Position numbers and translations under genes: made by a program. Shown one piece after another: positions 57,901-64,000 of a stretch of 64,000 nt of DNA. Under the pieces are notes generated by a model. The model was not told where the DNA came from. It did no database searches and worked only from the letters and a program-made list of their open reading frames with translations. Origin of the DNA: Effrenium voratum (lineage: Eukaryota > Sar > Dinophyceae > Suessiales > Symbiodiniaceae); assembly GCA_963377175.1 (NCBI GenBank), contig CAUJNA010002913.1:485595-549594 (forward strand), written 5' to 3'. Position 1 is the stretch's first letter, and each line of letters starts with the position of its first letter.

Positions 57901-59045
57901 CGTGTGCGTGTGCGTGTGCGTGTGCGTGTGCGTGTGCGTGTGCGTGTGCGTGCGTGGGCGTGGGCGTGGGCGTGGGCGTGGGCGTGGGCGTGTCTGTGTC
58001 TGTGTCTGTGTCTGTGTCTGTGTCTGTGTCTGTGTCTGTGTCTGTGTCTGTGTCTGTGTCTGTGTCTGTGTCTGTGTCTGTGTCTGTGTCTGTGTCTGTG
58101 TGTCTGTGTGTCTGTGTCTCTGTGTCTGTGTGTCTGTGTGTCTGTGTGTCTGTGTCTGTGTCTGTGTGTCTGTGTCTGTGTGTCTGTGTCTCTGTTTCTG
58201 TGTCTCTGTGTCTCTGTGTCTCTGTGTCTGTGTGTCTGTGTGTCTGTGTGTCTGTGTCTGTGTGTCTGTGTCTGTGTGTGTGTGTCTGTGTGTGTGTCTG
58301 TGTGTGTGTGTCTGTGTGTGTATGTGTGTGTCTGTGTGTGTGTGGGCGTGGGTGTGTGTGTGTGTGTGTTTGTGTGTGTGGTTGTGTGTGTGTTCGTGCG
58401 AGTGTTCGTGTTCTTGTTCGTGTTCGTGTTCGTGTTCGTGTGCGTGTGAGTGTGCGTGTGCGTGTGCGTGTGCGTGCGTGCATGTGGGCGTGGGCGTGGG
58501 CGTGTGCGTGTGCGTGTGCGTGTGCGTGCGCGTGTGAGCGTGCGAGCGTGTGAGTGTGTGTGTGTGTGCGCGTGCAAGTGCCTGCCCGTGCGCGTGCGTG
58601 TGCATGCGCGTATTTGCGTGGGTGCGTGGGTGCGTGGGTGCGTGGGTGCGTGGGTGCGTGGGTGCGTGGGTGCGTGTGTGCGTGTGTGCGTCTGTGCGTG
58701 TGTGCGTGTGTGCGTGTGTGGGTGTGTGTGTGTGCGTGCGTGCGTGTGTGCATGTGTGTGGGTGTGTGGGTGTGTGGGTGTGTGTGAGTGCTTGTGCGTT
58801 TCATCTGTTTGTTTGCCTTTTTTTCCTTGGTTGATTTGTTGGCTTGATTGTTTTACTGTTTGGGCGTTTGTTGGTTTGCTTGGTAGTTTGCTTGTTTGCT
58901 GTTCTGTTTGCTTGTTGCTTGTTTGGTTGGTTGGTTGGTGGGTGGGTTGGCTGGTTGGTTGGTTGGTGGGTTGGTTGGTTGGTTGGTGGGTTGGTTGGTT
59001 GGTTGTTTGTTTGTTTTTGCTTGTTTGTTTGCTTGTTTGTTTGTG

Positions 59046-59098
<53 letters not shown>

Positions 59099-62000
59099 GG
59101 TTGGTTGGTTGGTTGGTTGGTTGGTTGGTTGGTTGGTTGGTTGGTTGGTTGGTTGGTTGGTTGGTTGCTTGCTTGGTTGGTTGGTTGCTTGGGCGTTTGG
59201 TTGGTTGGTTGTTTGTTTGTTTGTTTATTCCTTGTAACTTTGTTTGATTGTTTTTGAGTGTGTGTGTGTGTGTTTGCTTTCTGTGTGTTCTGGTTGTTGT
59301 TTGTTTGTTTGCTTGCTTGCGTGGTTGTTTGTTTGTTGGTTGGTTGGCTGGGTTTCTGATTTGTTGCTTGGCTTGATTGTTTGTTTTGGTTGATTGTTTG
59401 TATGTTTGTTCGTTTGTCTGTCTGTCTGTGTATTTGTCTGTCCGTCTGCGTGTCTTTGTGTCCGCGTCTCTGCGTTGTCTGTGTGTCGGTGCTTGTGTGT
59501 GTGTCTGTGTGTGTGTGTCTGTGTGTGTGTGTCTCTGTGTGTCTGTGTGTCTGTGTGTATGTGTGTCTGTGTGTCTGTGTGTCTGTGTGTCTGTGTGTCT
59601 GTGTGTCTGCGTGTCTGCGTGTCTGCGTGTCTGCGTGTCTGCGTGTCTGCGTGTCTGCGTGTCTGCGTGTCTGCGTGTCTGCGTGTCTGCGTGTCTGCGT
59701 GTCTGCGTGTCTGCGTGTCTGCGTGTCTGCGTGTCTGCGTGTCTGCGTGTCTGTGTCTGCGTGTCTGCGTGTCTGCGTGTCTGCGTGTCTGCGTGTCTGC
59801 GTGTCTGCGCGTGTTGCGTGTCTGCGTGCGTCTGCGCGTCTGCGCGTCTGCGCGTCTGCGCGTCTGCGGGTCTGCGTGTCTGCGTGTCTGCGTGTCTGCG
59901 TGTCTGCGTGTCTGCGTGTCTGCGTGTCTGCGTGTCTGCATGTCTGCGTGTCTGCGTGTCTGCGTGTCTGCGTGTCTGCGTGTCTGCGTGTCTGCGTGTC
60001 TGCGTGTCTGCGTGTCTGCGTGTCTGCGTGTCGGCGTGTCGGCGTGTCGGCGTGTCGGCGTGTCTGCGTGTCTGCGTGTCTGCGTGTCTGCGTGTCTGCG
60101 TGTCTGCGTGTCTGCGTGTCTGCGTGTCTGCGTGTCTGTGTGTGTGTCTGTGTGTCTGTGTGTGTGTCTGTGTGTCTGTGTGTCTGTGTGTCTGTCTGCT
60201 GCGTGTGTTTCTGAGGCCACCCTTTTGGGGTAGTACAAATGTGTTAAGAATTGGGGGGGACCCAAAAAACGGGGTGGCTGTTCATTTGGTTTCGCTTTAA
60301 ACCAAGCTGCAAGAATGCCCTTGACGCCCAAATAGAGGCCCTATCCGGTGGCCCAAGCAAATAAACAGCAAACAAACAACAGGAGGTCCAGGCAAACAAA
60401 ACGTTTGGTACAGAATTCAGAAGTTCCTAGATTGCAACACACATAATGACATATATAGACGTGTTGGTAAAGCGTGGCACACATTTGGGCGCGGGCGAGT
60501 GTATTCTCTATGTCTCTTGGGGTGTGTTTGTATGTATTTTGCTATTGTGCCCCGGTCTGATTTTTCACTGGAGCCCTGATGTTGGAAGCTTTCCAAAGTC
60601 AACCGCCAAAACCAAGCGGGAACGTGTCCCGGACTTTGAGGCAAACCCCCTAAGCCCTACAGACAATCTGGTGGGACGAGGGACTGGCAAAGTTAGGTTC
60701 TTTGTCTGGACCCAATGAAAAGCAGGGGCACACTCCTTGCTCCAGAAAAGCAATATTTGCTCGCCTCTTTACAATGCTTCACTTGGCAAGATCAACTACT
60801 TGAGCGAGGCGGGAACAGAACCAAGCAAGCGACGTGCAAGGTGACTCGGGAATCGAGCCGACAACCTTGGCTGGAAAGGACACAACCCCAAGACTGCTGG
60901 CTCCGCCCCTCTACCCCGCCCGCCCCCTCCTGCCGCAGGTGCCGGTTCAGCGACGGTAGTGGGTTCTGGAAGAGGAAGACGTCCATATCCAGCCAGAAGA
61001 CGTCGACATCTTCATGCAGCAGAACCAGAGGCAGTGTAAACCTCACCAGCGGCTGAAGACCACTCAGACAAGACAGACAAGCTCTACACGCCAAGGCTGA
61101 AGTGGGGAGAGCAGAGAAGCTAAGAAGCCCTGAAAATGTCAAAGCATAAAGCCATGCTTGCGCATGTTCATGTGCATCTTTAGATATATACATACATATG
61201 TGTCTGTGTGTGTGCAGGTATATACATGTATGGGTCAGTCTGTGTTTGTTGGGCGTGGCTTTCCTTTTGGTTTCCCCTTTAAAATAAGTAAAAAGGGGTG
61301 CTCTCAAAAAAGCAACACACCTATATGTTCATGTGTATGTGCCTGTCCGTCTGTCCTGCCTGCCTGCCCGCCTGTCTATCTATGTGTATATATATATATA
61401 TACATATGCTGGCATTGCGTGGGGGATGGTGATCTAATAAGGGAAGCCCCCCACAAGGGTTGTCAAAGTATCCATCGAGATGCTAATGATCACCCATATC
61501 GTCCACATTTTTGGGGTGCAAGCAGGTTTGTTTTGAGACGTGCATCCCCAAGCCAGCTGTTGCAAGTGCACATCAGCTTCCACTGCTTGGCGTGGAACAT
61601 GTGATGGGCTTGTGCCATCAAGCGGTCGTGACAATCACGTCCTGCATTGCGGCGGCACGCTATCAGCCCACGTTGCTTTCTATGAGTTCCGCCAGAGCAA
61701 ATAGCAGCACAAGCAAGTCTATAGGATAGCTTATCTTCTCCATTGGTGCATTCAAGCGCGTATTTGTCAAAGTACACATTGATGTTGTCCTTCCTTGTCC
61801 TTCCGGTAACTCTAAATGAGCCTACTCTCAATACAGGCGCAACATAAGGAATACCGCAATACCGTGACCGCTTATCCCCCAGCAATCTTGCGTTGGCGTG
61901 GACGGACAAGGTGCCTCGCTGCTTCGGCTGAGCATCTACCGCTCCTGAATCCCTGTACTGAGCGAACCAATGCAGAACTTCATGTTGTAACTTTCAAGGA

Positions 62001-63603
62001 CAGTCGTGTCGTGTCGTGCAATGGACCAATGTTTCTCCAGGTGCTGGAAAGCACCGAGAACTCCTCGTGGAAACTTGCAGCTTGGCCCCATGTCTCCAGG
62101 GCGGTGCCCTTTGGCTCGGGTTGGACGTGAACCGATTTCCGATGCAGTCGAGCTGTGTCTTGCAAATGCGAAAGAACAGGCGAGTTGGGCGTGAAAGCAA
62201 TTGTGAAAGATGCGAGACTTCGGTGTTCCTTGACTCGATCGCTCGATCGCAACGGCTCCATCAACACCACGGCCGGGGCGCTTGTTCAAGATGGATGGGG
62301 TTCCCCGCACGCAGTAGCCCTTGACCTCGTCTATGGTCGACAGGTGCTAGGGTTCCACTTCGAAGGAAATGACAGCCAAGATCAAAGAACCAAAAGGGAA
62401 TCAGCCATTGAGGGTCCCTATCTTCTGTTGTCCATCTCCATTCCTCCATCGATTCAAGGAGGGTGTCATGTCTTACAAGACATTCCCTCCAAGCGCCGGC
62501 ACACAAAACACTGCCTTCTCAACCTACCCTTGGAACCCAAGAAGGGGCGCCCAATTCCAGCCAACCCTGCCCCAGGAAAGAGAGCATACACTGCATGCAA
62601 GGCACCTAAATGGGCCATCCGCATCCATAGTTGCGGGAACTAACCGTTTGGACACCAAAGAGGGAATCCCCATGTCTACTCTGTCTGCAAGCTTTCGAAT
62701 TCCAAGAATCCTCCGAATCCTCTATCTGTGTAGGGATCCCGGAATCGCTCATTCGGATTTCGGGTTCCGCGCGCCTTTCGGCACTCGGCGAGTGCGGGTT
62801 CATCGAGGCAGAACACCACGAGGTTGCGGATGCCCAAGCCTTCCAAGCGCCCCACAAAGCGGGACACGTAGGGCGCGAAGCCTCGGCCCAGGCAACGAGC
62901 CAACACAAAGATTTAAAGATTTGCTCCTTGGCTTGCAGTCGAACTCCCATTCCGAATTTCCTGGTCAATTGTTCATCCCGGAAAAAAAGGCGCCAAAGTG
63001 ACACCCGAAGGTGAGCGTGAAGTGGAAAGTGCTGTCAAAAGGCTTCCCTTGAAAGCCGTCTAAGAAGGTGAGAGCCGTCCCTTCCAAATCTGAAGCGTGC
63101 CTCTCTGTATTGATGTTCGTGGGGGTCGAGGGTAAACTCAGCACCCAGACCTGCAGTGACCATGGGAAATCAAAGCAGAGCCCTTGCTTGGTTCGAGTTT
63201 AAACGGACACCACATCGTAAAACGGAAAATAAGGTGCACTTTTATTTGACCCCCAAGTTCGGCTTGGACCTCCTTGGGGCAATCCCAAAACTGTGGGAAC
63301 CCACAAGGTATCCTACACAAACCCACTTTCGCGGTGAACAGGGGCTGGCTGCAAAACGTGCTTCCGCTTGCCATTCGCTGGTCTTCGGGCTTCCGAAGCC
63401 ATCACGTAAGAACAACGGTTCAAGGTTCCAACATACGGCCCAGCACTGGGCCACGGTTGGATCGCCCTCTTGGACCCCTTCCGGTCCGAGTGACGGGGGC
63501 CGTACGCCATGGTGGCGTAGACCAGGCGCAAGGGCGACACCTGCGCCGTTCGAAGCGCCTCCGCCCGGAGCTCTGGCAAAACCGCCCGCAGGTCCTGCCT
63601 CAG
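51864..63603 (-). CDS. Nucleotide-diphospho-sugar glycosyltransferase (PF03407/GT77-like), eight exons, 5' end not found
   Basis: Joining exons 63603-63501, 62881-62775, 62325-62282, 61041-60930, 57249-57166, 54684-54549, 54172-54062 and 51952-51864 keeps phase throughout. The protein reads, in order: a strand-turn start (VYATMAYG), a Rossmann-like segment ending [17 protein letters not shown], the DxD-containing [54 protein letters not shown] and [16 protein letters not shown]. The DMD triad is the expected metal/nucleotide-sugar site; PYEHDQ matches the later conserved H/DQ motif of such transferases. By family it should move a sugar from a nucleotide-sugar donor in the Golgi/ER, but no signal anchor is visible because the N-terminus is missing. 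Donors are GC six times and GA twice. The large intron between exons 4 and 5 holds the 57.4-60.2 kb repeat block. The last exon and the natural stop are uncertain. The family call is firm; the acceptor sugar is unknown. Confidence 0.82.
52016..52180. repeat. (GGAT)n microsatellite
   Basis: Nearly pure GGAT with a few GCAT/AAAT interruptions. Confidence 0.95.
52950..53000 (-). repeat. R90 dispersed repeat (partial)
   Basis: gtttaaagggaagccataag then tacccacc. Confidence 0.5.
53195..53735. repeat. Degenerate GTTTGC/GCCTTT/GTGTTT hexamer array
   Basis: Six-base units drift from GTTTGC and GCCTTT to GTGTTT; no stop codons on the plus strand in two frames because units keep period 6. Confidence 0.9.
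54062..54172 (-). CDS. Glycosyltransferase exon 7
   Basis: Acceptor atcgag|G. Reads [17 protein letters not shown] then [19 protein letters not shown], matching the C-terminal part of the family where a His in an aromatic-rich strand precedes a short basic helix. Drawn donor is G|GCAAGC; two more GC donors lie within ten bases. Confidence 0.8.
54549..54684 (-). CDS. Glycosyltransferase exon 6
   Basis: Acceptor tttcccgag|C after a pyrimidine tract. Reads [20 protein letters not shown] then a Glu-rich stretch. PYEHDQ carries the conserved D-Q pair. The drawn donor is A|GAGACC; C|GCCCGG at 54579 keeps the same phase and would give ...ELTV-R-WGFLDP, so the 3' edge is ambiguous. Confidence 0.8.
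54840..55460. repeat. Degenerate tandem repeat (aatgatcctac)
   Basis: Recurring gatcctac/tacccaatgatcc motifs every 40-100 bp; no exon seen between 54685 and 57165. Confidence 0.5.
56174..56255 (+). repeat. R90 dispersed repeat (near full length)
   Basis: tgcgtcaaaatattcccgga ... ttggcttcccttaaatccac then ctgaaaagggtgccctcaaa. Confidence 0.8.
57166..57249 (-). CDS. Glycosyltransferase exon 5
   Basis: Acceptor gtgaag|G, donor GCG|GCTTAA. 28 codons, phase 0 to 0: [15 protein letters not shown] then [13 protein letters not shown], the conserved segment in which the family has an N/S-S/T-G-[VF] turn followed by [FY]xR[AS]T. Confidence 0.85.
57446..58800. repeat. Compound microsatellite GTGTTT / GCGT / GCGTGT / GTGTCT
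   Basis: At least six consecutive arrays of related G/T-rich units. Apparent 350-457 aa frames on both strands are this array. Confidence 0.97.
58910..59225. repeat. (GGTT)n and (GTCT)n arrays
   Basis: GGTT/GGTG mix, then GTCT at 59045-59098, then pure GGTT at 59099-59166. Confidence 0.97.
59430..60200. repeat. (TGCGTGTC)n octamer array
   Basis: GTGT/GTCT edges around about 60 copies of the octamer at 59605-60135, with short runs of variant units (TGCGCGTC, GGCGTGTC). Confidence 0.97.
60241..60330 (+). repeat. R90 dispersed repeat (near full length)
   Basis: gggggggacccaaaaaacgg ... atttggtttcgctttaaacc then aagctgcaagaatgcccttg. Confidence 0.75.
60930..61041 (-). CDS. Glycosyltransferase exon 4 with DxD motif
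   Basis: Acceptor ggtgag|G, donor CAG|GAGGGG (GA type). Reads [20 protein letters not shown] then [25 protein letters not shown] is the DxD-bearing strand that defines the family. Strongest single exon of this gene. Confidence 0.9.
61249..61312 (+). repeat. R90 dispersed repeat
   Basis: ccttttggtttcccctttaa ... agtaaaaaggggtgctctca; between glycosyltransferase exons 3 and 4. Confidence 0.75.
62282..62325 (-). CDS. Glycosyltransferase exon 3 (44-bp microexon)
   Basis: Acceptor gacgag|G, donor AA|GCGCCC. Reads [14 protein letters not shown]; the leftover AA plus G of the next exon restores Lys, giving the continuous motif GTPSILNKF. Both phases fit its neighbours exactly. Confidence 0.8.
62372..62430 (-). 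repeat. R90 dispersed repeat (partial)
   Basis: gatcaaagaaccaaaaggga then atcagcc; about 45 bases before the microexon at 62325. Confidence 0.5.
62775..62881 (-). CDS. Glycosyltransferase exon 2
   Basis: Acceptor gccgag|G, donor AAG|GCGCGC. Reads [17 protein letters not shown] then [18 protein letters not shown], the typical hydrophobic strand (LVVFCLD) of the N-terminal Rossmann half. Phase 1 in, phase 0 out. Confidence 0.85.
63501..63603 (-). CDS. Glycosyltransferase exon 1 (first recognised)
   Basis: Acceptor cattcag, donor G|GCCCCC (GC type). 34 codons plus one base; ends in [11 protein letters not shown], the beta-strand opening of the transferase fold. The leftover G joins GC of the next exon to give Gly. 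A second acceptor nine bases in (ggcag|G) is possible. Confidence 0.75.
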
Positions 63604-64000
63604 CTGAATGCAGGGGGCCGTCTTCCTAAAAGCCGGGATTTCTTGAAGGAGGGGCAACGGGAGTGCAGGCTATAACCACGGGTATGTCTGGTGTACGGGG
63701 GAGGTTATAGCAGGGTTCTGGTAGGAGGATACATCCGTAAAAGCCTGGCTAACAAGGACTTGCATCCTCTAAATCCCATTTTGGGCCATGCTGCGACAAA
63801 CCGAGAGGTAGAGCCATGAAGCAAGATGACCGGTATGTCTCAAAACTATCTGAACATGGAACAGCCGAAGCCCCACAAACCCAGGTCAAAACTTGTTGAA
63901 AACCTCAAGAGGCACCAGAAAAGGAGGCCATTCCCTTTGATGTCTTGGTAACAACCTTCTCCCCAACGGGTGCTGTCGAAATTAAAAAGACGCAGTTATA

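Noticed and set aside
57345..58804. Frames of 350-457 aa on both strands
   Set aside because: Even-period compound microsatellite; all frames open, no complexity.
59225..60331. 368-aa minus and 307-aa plus frames
   Set aside because: Octamer array TGCGTGTC; three frames open.

Overview
This looks like nuclear DNA of a dinoflagellate (inference). The evidence is: tiny protein-coding exons of about 30-140 bp spread over kilobases of intron; splice donors that are mostly GC instead of GT; acceptors that are nearly always AG|G; all recognisable genes on one strand; an interstitial TTTAGGG tract; a degraded Ty1/copia pol; and very large G/T-rich microsatellites. No bacterial-type operon, CRISPR array, tRNA or rRNA gene was recognised. 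Most long open frames in the window are simple-sequence repeats read as protein.

Genes, right to left, all on the minus strand. (1) 63.6-51.9 kb: a nucleotide-diphospho-sugar glycosyltransferase (PF03407/GT77-like) rebuilt from eight exons, with its 5' end missing or outside the window. (2) 48.3-32.5 kb: an EHD-family (dynamin-superfamily) membrane-remodelling NTPase rebuilt from an ATG and 21 exons. It has the EHD N-terminal helix, P-loop, switch I, DTPG, NKxD and the helical region; the far C-terminus is unresolved. (3) 16.7-11.3 kb: a RanBP2-type zinc-finger protein with a Gly/Trp/Lys-rich tail. (4) 10.6-2.65 kb: four isolated exons of one or more unknown genes. Exon joins were chosen so that reading phase is kept and, for genes 1 and 2, so that the joined protein follows the family; no transcript was available.

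Between genes 2 and 3 (21.2-28.7 kb) lies a copia-like element on the minus strand. It has RT and RNase H remnants next to one of two ~470-bp direct repeats (LTR-like), further open frames of unknown function, a coding minisatellite and an unusual 23-bp array of GCGCT/AGCGC dyads. The outer 140-150 bp of the flanking repeats is placed in permuted order.

A short dispersed repeat of about 60-95 bp (called R90 here) occurs in more than 20 diverged copies in both orientations. Many copies lie in introns or within about 100 bp of an exon, which suggests an intron-associated mobile element.

Simple-sequence blocks: 0-0.4, 13.6, 17.8-18.1, 39.1-39.7, 43.1, 49.1-50.3, 52.0, 53.2-53.7 and 57.4-60.2 kb. 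Most carry G/T on the plus strand, so transcripts of the minus-strand genes would carry A/C.
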